The notes beneath the pieces were generated by a model. The model was given only the letters and a program-made list of their open reading frames with translations. It made no database searches and was not told the DNA's origin. From Casuarius casuarius (taxonomy: Eukaryota > Chordata > Aves > Casuariiformes > Casuariidae), in contig PTFA01000010.1 in the NCBI GenBank assembly GCA_003342895.1, positions 10,117,984 to 10,181,983 on the forward strand: DNA of 64,000 nt. The letters run 5' to 3'. The translations under genes and the position numbers were made by a program. Shown here one piece after another: positions 25,213-37,501 of this stretch (the stretch's first letter is position 1; each line of letters starts with the position of its first letter).

Positions 25213-28200
25213 TCGCAAGCTTATTGTGATTTTGTTGCAGCTCCAAAAGACGCTTCCAAAGCCAGGGAAAGACACAGCCTTCCTACCAGGCCACCTTCCT
25301 GCCTAGCATTTAGCATTTGCAACCCAGGAGCATGGTTTCCCTTCGATGCATTCTTAAACGCACATCTAAAGCCGATAAATTTCAATAGGTGTGCACTTTA
25401 TTAGAGAAAAGGGCTTGAACCAGCTTTACATGATCACTTTAGTAACAGTTCAGTAATACAATCAATGCTGAGATCTTCTTTGTTTTCTGTATTCATATCA
25501 TGAGCTTATCTATTCTATTGAAGGTCTGCAGGGAAATATAATACATGCATATACAAATACTATAGCATTAAAACCTATAGACATATGTATTCCTTTGAAA
25601 TTTCTAGGTTTCTAACAAAAACTATTGTAAAATATATAAAATTAAGTGGAAAACCATTTTGCCTTCCGGTTGGCATCACTGCAGTGACATTCTTACTGAA
25701 TCCTTGCAGTAGTACTCATAGCTGCATCAGAGAGTTTACCTAGATTCATGGGGATTAGTGGGTTTTCACCTAATGTAAGATATTACCTCTGTGTATGAAA
25801 TATGCCCAAAGATATTAAAAACTGCCAATTTTTTTAAAAAAAGTAATTATATGGCATATGTATTGATGGGGAAATCATCATAAGTGAGGATTTCCCAGTG
25901 ACATGGTCATGTTCTGTAATTTCCCTCTGATAGCTGAGCATAGAATCACTGACTTGTTATGTAGCTGTGCAGGTGAAAACAGGATCCACTTATTCACATG
26001 AGTAATTCCTAGATGCAAAATTACAGGTGTGTTTTCTAGAGCAGCCCTTCGAAAACAATGGTCATCTGATTTACAAGAGCAGTTATTTAACAGAGTAATA
26101 CATCAAACCTTCAAAATATAGTATAATATCCTTAGGGAATGGCAAACTCTGACAGTAAAGACAGACACCTGTGCACCCCAGCCCATAGCAGCTGATCTGT
26201 TATCAATGCATCTCAGGGATAATAACCAAAGGAAGGGCTTGCGTGCTGGAAAATTTGTCTGTTTTTCCAGCTCTGTCAGCTGGTCTAAAGCAAGATATTC
26301 TCCCTCCAAACCCTTCCTTGAATAATCATTCATTTCAAGAAGAAACATCTCTGGACACATCCACATAGACTTCCTGGAGGCAATGCCAGTCTAGAATTAA
26401 AAAATTGCACCCCAGGAACTCTCATGTATGGCCAGCACTGTGTACGCCATTGAAGCCTGCTCAGTGAGCACCTCTTTCACAGACATGTAACTGTGCTCTC
26501 ATCTGCACGTTAATATAGCCAGTAACACAACACAAAATGTGTCAGCACCTGTGCGTACTCCCTCACCTCTGTGTTTTTTCATTTAACTTGGTGTTCCTGC
26601 ACATATTTGAACATATACACTCTTGTACCCATCCCCATCGTTCCTTCATCAACAACAGGGAGAGAAGCCACGTTCTGTTATGTCCTGTATATCCAGCCCT
26701 TCTTGGATGCCTGGAAGAGATGATGCTGAATTTAAATTCTACATTGATGAAAAACAAATTTCTAGCTTGCTTTCTCAATGTCGTAGGGCAGTGTTCACAT
26801 CCTGAATCTGCAGGCAGATGGGGTTGTGCTAAAGTGCTAAGAGACAGACTCACTCACAATCATCTCTATGAAAACCTTATTGAAAACCTGATGAAGAAAA
26901 TATGCATTATTAATTGATGTAGCAGTAAAATACAGCTGCTCTGTATAGTGTTTGAGTAGAAAACTACTACTTCCTCTGAGCTCCAGCAACACTGAGAATT
27001 TAGGACAGGGTATCCATATAAGTGTGTGCAAGGGAAGAGAAGAGGAAGAGTCAAGAGAAAGTGGGAGGGTGATGTTAAAGAGGAAGAAACCTCTCCTCCA
27101 AGCAAGGAAGTTTAGAATGTAATTGTTATGTAGCATCCCTGATTTTCTGAGTATGGTGAAATGACTCTGAACATTTTCTTGAAGAGTGGTGCTACCAGCA
27201 GAAAGCCAAGATACTGGAGAGGGAGGAGAGCATGCAGAATAGTGTGACATAACACGTGCTGTGATGTGCTACTAATGTTTTAACCAGGGGCTCCCTGGAG
27301 TTTCTTAGGCTCCAGCACATCCACGCTAAAATTTACCATTCTCTCCAGCTCCCATTTCTATCATTTTTTCTAATCCAGTCATGAGGTCTGTTGCCATCAC
27401 ATCTGGAAGAGGTGTTATTTTTATTTTTTTCCCCTGCGGGTTCCTCACAGCATCAGTGATGGCTTATCCTGCAACCTCATTTGCAGGTTTTCTGAGGCTG
27501 GACAGGAGGCTAGTAAAAGGGACTGCCCTAGTTTCTTGGGTAGCATCGAAACGCTACCTGAATGTGATTCTTCTGAGATTCCCTATTTTACCAGCTAGTG
27601 CCTGTGTGAGGCTCACACAAGAGTAATGCTTTGCAGAAGAAGCAGCTTTGTCCAAAGCAGGAAGTCTCTATCCTTCTGCAAAGGCAGACCTGCATCCCCA
27701 ACACTAACTTACCAATGCCTTCACCAGGAGAAAAGAAGGACCATACCCTCTTGCCCCTTACAATATCATGCCAGGGACATGAATAATACACCTCATGCTC
27801 AGAACTGTAAAATCACGTGCACCGCATATGAAACTTCTGCAGCCGTCTCCCGTCTCCCATCTTCCGCTCCCTCAGCAGCAGCCTACCTATGATGCATTTT
27901 CAGCATTGCATGGTGGCCTCTCCCTGCACTGAGGTACTGGGGTGGATGCAACTGACTGATCCAGGCCATCATGAACAGCACCCAATGGATGGTGTTATGG
28001 AACAGGAGTGGTGATAGTGTGTGTGGCTGCCATTCAGTGGGGCACACTTCCACACACTAAGCCATGGCCTTCTTACCAAAAAAGTGATGCATCCCATGTG
28101 GCGGTCTCACATGTTGTGAGGTGAGAAACTGAGGTAGTCTGCAGAGACTCTGCATTCATCTACCCATACACATGCGTGCACTCTACACACACTCTGGTAT

Positions 28201-28699
28201 ACCTGACTAAGGGCACCTTAGGGACACCTCATCTTTTCACAAATACTCCCTACTGGGCCAACCCTATCAGTGACAGCTGCTGTGGAGTTGCAGCATCACG
28301 AAAATAAACATATGATGCTGAGATGTGGAAGACATCCACCAACCTCTAGGGGCCTGCTCTGCCCCCAGGACTACCCCTCAGCATTGGTGAGACTAGAAGG
28401 TTGTAGGGATGGGGATCCCACGAATGTGCATCCTGGGAGGCTGTGTGTCATGCCTCTCTGTCTTCTTCATGCACTGGCTAAACAGCATCCCCACCTTAAC
28501 AGAGGATGAGAAAGCCATCTGAAGCCAAAAAGAACCTGAAGGGGTTAAAGGCAAATCTGTTCCCCTTCCACTTTGTTAATTCCCCAGCAGCCTGATCCTG
28601 CATTGTGATGATTCAGGCCAGAGCATGAGCGAGCAAGAGAGTCTGCTGCAGTCCCTGAGGGAGACCCCAGAGCAAAGACTCTTATTTCCTGTCCAGGAG
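25213..28699. other. Non-coding stretch upstream of KCNA5
   Basis: Sequence switches back to AT-rich. No exon of a recognised family was found. Open frames at 26537-26917 (+) and 26837-27250 (-) overlap on opposite strands and show no domain. Confidence 0.5.
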
Positions 28700-29000
28700 G
28701 ATTAAGTGCAAGGCCATTGACAAATCACAGTAAACATCTGGATGTGAGCACTCCATCTATCAAGGCCTAATCCATGAAGTGATTCATTAATGAATTCAGC
28801 AAATTCACACTGTTCTATTTATACTGTTGGCTGATCTATTTTAATGTTTGTTTTGGAGGTGTTTTATATCTGTATCAACAAATTTTTGTTTATTTTACAT
28901 AACAACCTACTGCATCCTGTTTTTGCTTAATTAATTGTTTAGAGTCATTCTGCCTTTTTAAAAACTGTACCATATTTTTTGATAGTATCCAAAAAAAATC
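28700..29000. promoter_or_regulatory. Candidate AT-rich enhancer block
   Basis: Contains the 12-bp palindrome TTCATTAATGAA (28783-28794), a TTAATTAATTG homeodomain double site (near 28927-28937), and forkhead-like TGTTTATTTTAC. There is no coding potential. It lies about 4.3 kb upstream of KCNA5. Enhancer status is a guess from motif density. Confidence 0.22.
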
Positions 29001-31689
29001 CAATAGTTAAACCCAACCACGTTCCAGTATTTTACATGGCTTTGCAATTATAAGCCTAAGTTCCCCTGGAAACTTTCCATCACACACTGATGGGGGAAAA
29101 AATTAAATAATAATTTATTTTATTTTCTGTATTTTATTTTGGTTAAAATAAGAATCTCTCTCATGTATCTTAAAAGATAAAGTAAGTATTGAGTAAATGT
29201 TCTGGTTTATTCAAAAGTAATTTGATTGGAACATCCATTACTAATACTAACTTGAACAGGAGGAAAAATGCTGAGCATTACCAGAAATCAAACCTATTCA
29301 TTCAAATAGACTACTTACATTATGCTTCACATCCTGTGAATGCAAAGTGCTCTAACAAGGTATAATGACCCACATGTTGTAAGGGGGAGACCTGCACACA
29401 ACTATGCCCTTAGAAGTCATCTGTCGAGCTTGAATAACACCCAGGTCTCCTGCCACACAAACCAGGCCATGTAGCTGAATGCATCCTTTTTTGCGTGCAG
29501 CTGTGCCATCTTGTTTCCAGTAAAATCTGAAGGCTTTGTCATTGATATCAATGAGATCAGCATTTGGCCCAGAGGTTTTTATAAATACAACTGCCACAGG
29601 ATATTTTCAATTCACCCTCAAAGCTTTGGTCTCTGCCAAACAGCATGCATCATCCGAACTTGCAATTTATAATTTCCAGCCCTTTTGACTTACGGTACAT
29701 TACTGTGATGTAATCTGTAACTCTAGGGACTTGATCTTAAAGGAGAAATCTCATTCTATGCCTTTTTTCTTTTTCTTTTATTTTAGTTCCAGGAGCACAT
29801 ATCTCTACTCTCTGTTTTTTGCTCTTGTCACAACAGGATGCCCCCAGCAGACAATACCAACTCTGATATCCCAATTTAAACTAGAAAAATGAAGATGGAG
29901 GAATATCATCTAAAAGAGGAAAGAATCAAGATCTGCAGAGCCACTTAACTGTACTTGTGCAATTTTATCTTCATTGTTGACGCAAGCACTGTCATAAATA
30001 GATTTTGTTTGCATTGATGCTTTTGCAATGGTTGTGCTTCATATGAATATCTATCTATGTATGCAAGGCAGGTTGTCTGTGGGCAAACTTAATCCTTCCT
30101 TAGCACCCAGGTGAAAATGGTTCATTTTCATCCTGTGCACGCTGAAGTCAGGGCAAAAAGCTCCTACCAATTCAGAAGTTCCAGATCAGGCCACTAACCC
30201 GGGCTGAGAGGAAGAGGGACGAGGATAGGTAGACTGAAGATTACATAATTAGGACAAATAGTAATTGTCATGTGATTTAGGTGACCGGTTGCTCACTACA
30301 AGTTGTCAAGTGGCAATTTGAAGCTTTCACATTTCATTACAAGCTGTGAGGCCAGTCCTGGTCTAGAATCCATTACAGTTATTTCTGTCTTACACAGATG
30401 CAAATTTAACTGGATGGGCTACTTAAAAAAAAGCTAGTTGACATATTTACAAATTTAAATAAAAAGATTTGCAAAGATGTTCAGTAATCTCATCCAAATT
30501 TCCAACTCAGTTCTGTTTTTCAAGCTGTCTTGAATTATGAATAAATCAAAGAAAATCAAAATACTTGAGTATCACTCTGGTATAAAATCACTCTGGTGAA
30601 GCCCTTGAAATTGGTAACTACAAACCGAGAAGCTTATGTGAGGGCAAACTCAGGTCAGGATCTGTTTATGATCATCTCACATATAGGAAAATGAGCTGAA
30701 ATTATTAGGATTTCTTTTTAAGCACAGATAATTTAGCCAGCTGCAGGAAGAGTTATGCTCTACCATAAAACTAGGGGGCCAAATGCATTGATAATTTAAG
30801 CATCATAGGGCTGTAAGTGAATCATTAAGTGGATAGAAGTAATAAAACAGCTTTACTTGCACTAAGCATAAAATGCTGGAGAGGCCTTTGGGGAAGACCT
30901 GAATGTGAGTAGAGTGTATTTGATACACAGCAGATTCTTCTCCCACCTCTCCAAACAGAGGGAAAGAACGGAAGATTCGCCCAGAGGTTTATTGTTCAAA
31001 GCTCTAAAAATAGTAATATCCTAGTATGCGAAAGCAGCACAATTTATTTAGTAAGTAGGGTGGAGAAATACTTGGCAGGAAGAAAAACAGCTAGAAAAGA
31101 GATGTAAAATAAGCTGTGCATCTCTTTTCATATTTACCAGTGAAAATTCAAAAAAAAGGACTACTGAAATCAATGGAATGACATTCATAATATATTACTG
31201 TGGTAGCATAAACAAATCCTTTCTATATGTGTTTGAGGGGAGGAGGGCATGGAATGGAAGAATACTGGTTTATCTTAGATGTGTATGTAGTAGCTAAGGG
31301 GAGAGGGATAGCATATGCATGCAGACTAGTGATGCACAAGCTGCATTTATTTTGCATAGCCACTGAATTCCAAACTGGTGCAAAGCACACAGTTTTTTGA
31401 ATACACCCATTTTCTAGGTACAGGCTAGAATATAATCCTCTAACTCCTTTCCAGAGGAGTTAGGCCTGTTTACATTTGAGGTGAATTTGTCTTGGCAATA
31501 GCAATGTCCTGAAGTGACAAATTTTAAAGCTAAAATCCTCCTTTAGGGGCTATCTGTAAAAGAAATCACTACTGCATAATAGTATTTCTAAAACAAAATA
31601 TACAATGCAATAGATAAATCCTATTTTATAGTTTAAAATCTAAATTTAGAATTTCCAAAAGTGCTGCCAGATCAAAACTTTAGGGGTAT
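29001..31689. other. Non-coding stretch, nothing recognised
   Basis: AT-rich sequence with few open frames. No exon, RNA gene or clear repeat was seen. Confidence 0.5.
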
Positions 31690-31865
31690 TTAAGTGCCTA
31701 TAGATGAATATAGGGGCCAAATTCTAGTTTTTTAGCCAATTTAGGAGCCAAAAGGTGCCAATAACCGATGTAATGAAGTCAGTGGAGCTATGCAGCTTTA
31801 CATTAGCCAGGGAGCTGACTCTGTAAATTTTGTATTAATAGGAGTAGAATTCAGTCATGAAGGTG
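31690..31865 (+). repeat. Ancient amniote interspersed repeat relic (tentative)
   Basis: 'AATATAGGGGCCAAATTCTAG' and then 'GAAGTCAGTGGAGCTATGCA' with 'TTTACATTAGCCAGGGAGCT' resemble an old repeat widespread in turtles and crocodilians (a 'gaagtcaatggagctacgccgatttacaccagctgagg' core). I cannot name the family securely. Confidence 0.45.
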
Positions 31866-32651
31866 ATTGTTTATGGTGGTGTGAATCTTTTTCACCTTTA
31901 ATGAGAGACTAAAATAATAACAGTTATTACAAATTGGAGAAAGAAGTTATGAATGTGGAACCTCAGTCCATGCTGGCTATTCAAAAATGTGGCATCTCTA
32001 AGCAGCAATGACAAGAACCTCATGCATAAAAAGCTTTCTCTCTGGTGTTATGAGAGCAACCGAAGACAAATAAGTGTTCCAGAAAATGGTCCATGACTCT
32101 CACTACATTAATTTCTTGCTTAGGGTGAAAATGCTTGAATGACAGACCAGAGACTAATAATGCCTTCTCTTTACTTTCGGGACAGTGAAAGAACAGAGGC
32201 AGCTTTTCACATATAATGTCCAATTTCCATCATGTTTACACTAATGTAAAGTGAAATCATCAGGCCTATATAGCTGTAACTCACCCTAGTCCTGGTGGGA
32301 GCATCTTTAATAGGAAAGGCTGGGATGCAGCAAACAGGAGAGTGCATCCTGCAGTTCCAGTGAGTTCCTAGCTTCTCCTGTTACTTGGACACTACTCTCA
32401 GGCTGGAGGCACCTGACCCTGCCTGATAAAGGAAGATAAACTGAGATGGGCTCATGAATGGAAACAAAGCCTTTGTGGCCAAAGAAATGAGCCAAGGAGT
32501 CATGATGGGATGCTAGACCTTGCAAACTGAGCTGACAGATGGAGGGGCAGGAGGGGATCCTCTCAGACTAATTTCACAAAGGCTGCTATGTTGATGACTA
32601 TTTGGCTTAGATTTGCATCAGCATCAAATAAGTGAACTCCTCAATACTCTA
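31866..32651. other. Non-coding stretch downstream of the ELOVL locus
   Basis: No gene recognised. It would include any 3' UTR of the elongase locus. I saw no convincing minus-strand AATAAA near the stop. Confidence 0.4.
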
Positions 32652-32677
32652 CCCCCCCCCCTTTTTTTTTTCTTTTT
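32652..32677. repeat. C10-T10 homopolymer junction next to the ELOVL stop
   Basis: Ten C (32652-32661) and ten T (32662-32671), then C and T5. On the gene strand this is an A-rich run and then G10 directly after the TAA stop of the last elongase exon. It overlaps the stop codon by two bases. Confidence 0.9.
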
Positions 32678-33017
32678 AGGTATTTCCTTTTCTCTTCCTA
32701 ATTTGAAATATTTTAATGCACCCAAGAGCCTGCACAAATAGCTCTCCCACACCCTCTCTAAATACATTTTTTTTCACACCATCATAGTAGAAGCAGCAGA
32801 GAATGTGCAAGTTCATCAAACTGTGCTCACTCTCCTCTTTGGTTTTCTTTAGGTTAGCTTCTGCTTTCTCCCTAATGTAGGTTGGACAGTAGAAGTGTAG
32901 GAAGAGTGCGATAAGGCTGAGAATGTAGAGGAAGACTGCAGTGTTGAAGCCGTCAGGGAACAGGCACTCTGTGAAGAGGTTGTAGGAAGAATGAGCAGCA
33001 ATGGCCACAAATTGGCA
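32676..33017 (-). pseudogene. ELOVL locus, coding exon 7 (last)
   Basis: The acceptor is a strong pyrimidine tract ending TTTCAG before TGCCAATTTG. The frame is open for 113 codons to TAA at 32676-32678. It encodes the last part of the elongase core (CQFVAIAAHSSYNLFTEC) and a final membrane segment rich in Leu/Phe/Tyr, then a Lys/Glu-rich tail (KKTKEESEH). The part beyond that tail (Cys/Phe/Tyr-rich, about 40 residues) is unlike the usual basic ELOVL C-terminus, so an ancestral stop may have been lost. Confidence 0.8.
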
Positions 33018-34325
33018 CTGAAAGAGGGGGAGGAAAGAAGCAGACAGATTAGGGATCCTACATAAGACATACCCAGACCGACCTTTTAGCCCAGCATAAA
33101 GAGCATCACTCATACGAGTTGTGTCCTCAACCCAGAGTACCACCTGCATGCCTTGAAAAACTTGTCTTTCAAGCCCAACAGTGTTTTGCACAACACAGAA
33201 GGATATCACGTTGAATCTTGTTCATCGCTACAAGAATCAGGTCTGGAGTTCAGCATCTCACATGTAAGAACAGACCATGGCCCTTGGGTCCCTTCTCTGC
33301 CACTGGCCAGTAATTCTGTTCTGGAATATGGAAACTAAAGGTGGGAGACTCTTCTCCTCAGATGGCCATCAGATTATACCCATAATCATTATGATTGGTA
33401 TTTTAGCTTATAGGAAGGAACTACAGATGCTACTTTTCTTCATTTGAACTTGCCTTGATACCCTGAACTAGAGAGTTCCACGTACAGAGAATAGATTAAA
33501 TAAAAACTGATGTCCTGTGCTATATTTTGCATTACAAATATCTTTTGATTTCATGCTGCTCTTTCTTGTTCTGGTTTTACCATCCAGCATAAATAAGAGT
33601 TCTTGTCCAGCCTTCTATACATGACTATTTTACGTCTACTTCTCTTCTTTGGTAACAACATACTCCTTGTTTCCATAATCTCTGTTCGTGTGGAATTAAC
33701 TCTCCCACATACTTACTGTAATCATTGTCCTTGCCTAGAACATTGCTTTTATGCTTTTTTTTTGAAAAAACGCTGAGTGGAATTGTCAGGATTTGCCATC
33801 TTTTCAGAGATGAGGGAAAGAAAATCCAAGGGGATTCTCCACAAAGGGAGTAAAACTCACATTTATTTTCTTTAACCCTTCTCTGTTTGCCTGCAGTTAG
33901 ACATGCCCTTCCTTTTTGAAGAAACAGAATGAAAGCTGCCTGATTTTCTGCCCTACTGACAATCCAAAGCTCTACCAAGTTACTGCCCAACACCTCAAAA
34001 TCAAGCTGCTCCAGAGGACTAAAGGCTGATACATACAACAAAAGAGAGAGAAGTCTAATTTTTAATTTTTCTCTCTTTTCTTCCCATTATGGAAATGGAG
34101 TTTATTAGTTGGAAGCTAATGTGGTCACTGAGGGCCTCTTGGTAGTTTCCTGAGAGTAGTATTCAGCACACATTACTGATCAGTTCACCTCCCATTGTGG
34201 GACATTAGGACACCTAAGAACATGATCATTTTCACAGGAAACAAACAGAGGGGACAGAGACAGAGAGCAAGGACCATCATACCCAAGGAATGAAAGTGCA
34301 GAGATGAATACATGGAATTGATTAC

Positions 34326-34452
34326 CAGCTACATGATGGTTAGATAACGCTTCCACCACAGGTAATGCTGCATCTTGGTCCCAGGCTTGCCAGGGCCTAA
34401 TACGTGTACATGAAGACGTGTACAAAGGAGTTCAACATCCCAATAAAGAAGG
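34326..34452 (-). pseudogene. ELOVL locus, exon 6 with two stops and a frameshift
   Basis: The exon is bounded by an acceptor after CTCCTCAG and a GTAATC donor, and starts in phase 1. It is 127 bases long; the family frame needs 128 (2 bases plus 42 codons), so it is one base short. TAG at 34397-34399 replaces the tyrosine expected after MYTY. One base is missing at about 34376-34378, between the Gly-Pro codons and the Lys-Met-Gln codons. TAG at 34329-34331 replaces the glutamine of the TxxQxxQ motif. Between the lesions the protein is clearly recognisable (MQHYLWWKRYLTIM). Confidence 0.88.
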
Positions 34453-35236
34453 CTGAGGAGTAAAGAAGTCAGGATGAGCAAGACACACAAACCATTCAAG
34501 ATTAACCTTGCAATGAGCTGATATGCACGGTGATAATGCTCTCAAAATATATCATGTTACCCATTCGTGTGAACCTTCAGTCTAGTCTCTGCTTAGGAAG
34601 TATTTCATAGTCTCCCTGTTCCGTCCAGTGTGTGTCCATCCCATATCTCATTTTCAGAGAACTTCAAAGGCAGAGGAAAGAATTATTGATCTGGCCTAAG
34701 CATTTCATACCATTCTGATGTCAAGGCCATTTAGCCAAAGTGATTTCCCCCCAGAATAGTACCAATAACCCAGCTTTTTCTGTAGGACCTGCCTATAATG
34801 GTCTAGTACTCTGTCAGCTTCAGATGCTTCTGTGTAGGTGGAGCAGAAAGAAGCAGCAGTCTGGGTACAGACTAGAGAGAGATATAAACTGGATACAATC
34901 AGGGCAAGAAAGGTACAGTCAGAATCTAGGCTGCTGAACCTGGCCCAGCTGAATGGGAAATAAAGGTCTGGGTGAAGTACAAACAGACCTTGTATATGAT
35001 ACTGTTGTTTCTGTTTGGACAGGGAATGACTGGCACATTCTTGTTCTAGATGGTGCAGTGAACATAGCAGTCTAAATAGCCCAAAGAACTGAGCAGATGG
35101 TATCCACTGAAACTCACCTGTTTTTCATACCTTTGGAAATAGGTGAGATTCCTGCCTATCAGTCACCCCATCTGCACTGTTTATGTTATCTCCAAAGCAC
35201 AGGAAAAACTGAAACACGGTGTCCACAGAAACTTAC

Positions 35237-35351
35237 CTTGTCCCCCAGGCACATACTTGACCCCTGACCACCAGTTGAACAGCATTGTGCCATGGTGATA
35301 TACATGCAGGAAAGTCACTTGTTCTTGTTTCTTGCGCAGAATAAAGAAAAC
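35237..35351 (-). pseudogene. ELOVL locus, exon 5 with the catalytic histidine box
   Basis: 115 bases, entered in phase 0 and left in phase 1 (GTAAGT donor, TTTCTTTCAG acceptor). It encodes [20 protein letters not shown] followed by [18 protein letters not shown]. The HxxHH-type box and the FFILRKK approach are the hallmark of the ELOVL family. No lesion was seen. Confidence 0.93.
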
Positions 35352-36460
35352 CTGAAAGAAACCAGACAAAGGAAAGTCTTGAGCTGATATGTTTAGACAG
35401 AGGAAGATATTACACCAGAAGGTGATAAGAATAGTTAATAGTGATTCTGGATCTCCCCAACCTCATTTTCTCTGCCGTTGATAAAAAACAAAATCATAAT
35501 GAAAAGCAGCTTCCCTTGCTGATGAGAACACAGAGGGGTTGGGTGACTCCGCTGGCAATAGGTCTAGATAGGCTTCACATGCTGACTTGCTATGCAGACA
35601 ACGTGTTTGTTGTCAAGTTATCCCCCCAAAGAACACTAGACTGTGGAGTCCTAGACAGGCCAGAATACAGCCTTCCTTGGCCAATCAAGTTGAGAAATGG
35701 GATTCCCCTGTTAGTTTAGGCAACTATTTGAAATATACGAGAACACCTAACATACAAGTTATGAAATAGTTCTGCCTTCACGTGGACTTTTGATTTCACC
35801 TGGGATACAAACCTTTAACCCACAGCTTTGGAATAATCTGTGGCAGCAAAAATACCAGGACACATATATATTTGCAGTCCCTTTACTGAATAACTAACCA
35901 CTATCATACGTCCAGATGACCAATGACAGCTCCTGTCTGGAAGCAGATATTCCAGCAGCCTTAATCAACTAATAACTAAAATTTTGGCAGACCTTCTGGC
36001 AATAGCAAAGGTTAAAGCTTCTCTCCTAGGGACTGTTTGTGGTTTAAAGGGAATGTCCACCTACAGAAAGAGTGCTGAGGAGTGGAGCATGTATACAGTC
36101 ACTGGGATAGAGACTGGCAAATTGGACATAGGTTCAGGATTTTTGTTTGTTTGTTTGCTTGGAAAGAGGCTTTTGAGGAAGCCTAGCAGCATGATATCCA
36201 GCGGCAGTGCTGGACTCTTGCAGGCAGAATATCTCTGTGTAACAATACTCTGAAGCTGTGCCCTCCTCTTTGACAGTGTAAGCTGTATTCCGACAAATAG
36301 GCAGAGCAGAACACATGAAAAAAGCATTTACTGAAAAGCATCAACCAAATCAATACAGGATCAACCTAGGACATTAGCTTTTGGCACTCTGCCCTTTCCT
36401 GATGAGGGAGTGATTTATTTCAGAGCGCCAGTTCTGCTGTGGAGCAGAGTCCCCCCTTAC

Positions 36461-36517
36461 CGTATCCAGCAGCTCAAGGACTTTGGAGAAGAAGAACCAC
36501 CAACACACTCTTGCCAT
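36461..36517 (-). pseudogene. ELOVL locus, exon 4
   Basis: 57 bases, phase 0 on both sides. Acceptor CCCAGCAG before ATGGCAAG, donor ACG|GTAAGG. It encodes 19 residues, MARVCWWFFFSKVLELLDT, which is the KxxExxDT signature of elongases, with the same 19-codon length as the equivalent ELOVL4 exon. Confidence 0.92.
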
Positions 36518-37420
36518 CTGCTGGGCAGCACAAGGAAATGCTGTTAGATCTCAAGGCAAAATCACTGCTTAGTTTTACTGTCTTAGATTTTTAACCACTG
36601 ATCCATGCAGTATGTGAAAGCTGCCCACCTGGGATCAACAGCTAAGGTGAAAAACTAAGTGGGTCTTTTATGGCTGTTGCTTTCCTCAGAGTGGGCACTC
36701 AGAAAGGAGTCTGGATTTGTGGGAAGGAGAAGCATTCAGTTAGTGTTTTAGTAGCTTTTGCTGGTTAAATAATTTGCTTGCTAAGTTGTCTGTTCTTTGA
36801 AAAGGCAAAGTGAGCTGTTCAACAACAGTTTCTAGCCTGATGGCAAGTACCTGGAAAGCTGAAAAGCTAATATCCATGCTTTAATCTGTTTGAAGTCTGA
36901 GGGGCAAAATATAATAGTTCCAAATTCAGACAGAGACAAAAAATCATGCAGTGTTTTGAAAAGCTGAGGGTGGTGGGGCCTAAATCCTCCTGTGATGGCC
37001 AAACAAGAAATAGTTTTAGCCAAATCCCCCAGTTTGCAGAAATTTTGAGTGAGATTTATGTAATGCAAATTTTAGGATATAAAAATTGATTTTCTAGTTG
37101 ACAATGATCACCCAGAATCCTTACAAAATCAATGGAGAGAGCCACATATCTTTCAGAGGTAATGTGCAATACATATATTAGACATCTGTCTTCAAATGGT
37201 AGGAGGGAACTTAGATGGCTATATCAAATGAGGTGATTAATCTCTAAAGAGATAAAGCTAAGTGCAACTGTTAAAGCAGACAATTTAGTGCAATAAATAT
37301 GCAAGCAAATAAACTGGAGCAAAACGCTTCTTAGGGATGCAAATTGCCATTTACCAGCAAAACAATGTGCATACCCAGAAATGGAGCAGGGTCTAAGGCA
37401 AGCTTTGTACAGAACTGTAC

Positions 37421-37501
37421 CCTTATTCCTAGTTCGCTTTGGCTGTAATCCACTGGCTGGCACAGGTAGCTGTAGTTGTCCAGGACTGAAGTTACCAGAA
37501 A
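37421..37501 (-). pseudogene. ELOVL locus, exon 3
   Basis: 81 bases, 27 codons, phase 0 on both sides. Acceptor CTTTCATTTCAG, donor AGG|GTACAG. It encodes a segment with NYSYLCQPVDYSQS, equivalent to the 'YSYICQSVDYS' region of ELOVL4, with identical codon count. Confidence 0.92.

Noticed and set aside
32652..32677. A-rich/G10 junction as evidence that the elongase is a processed retrocopy
   Set aside because: The locus keeps six introns with canonical splice sites between coding exons, so it is not a retrocopy.
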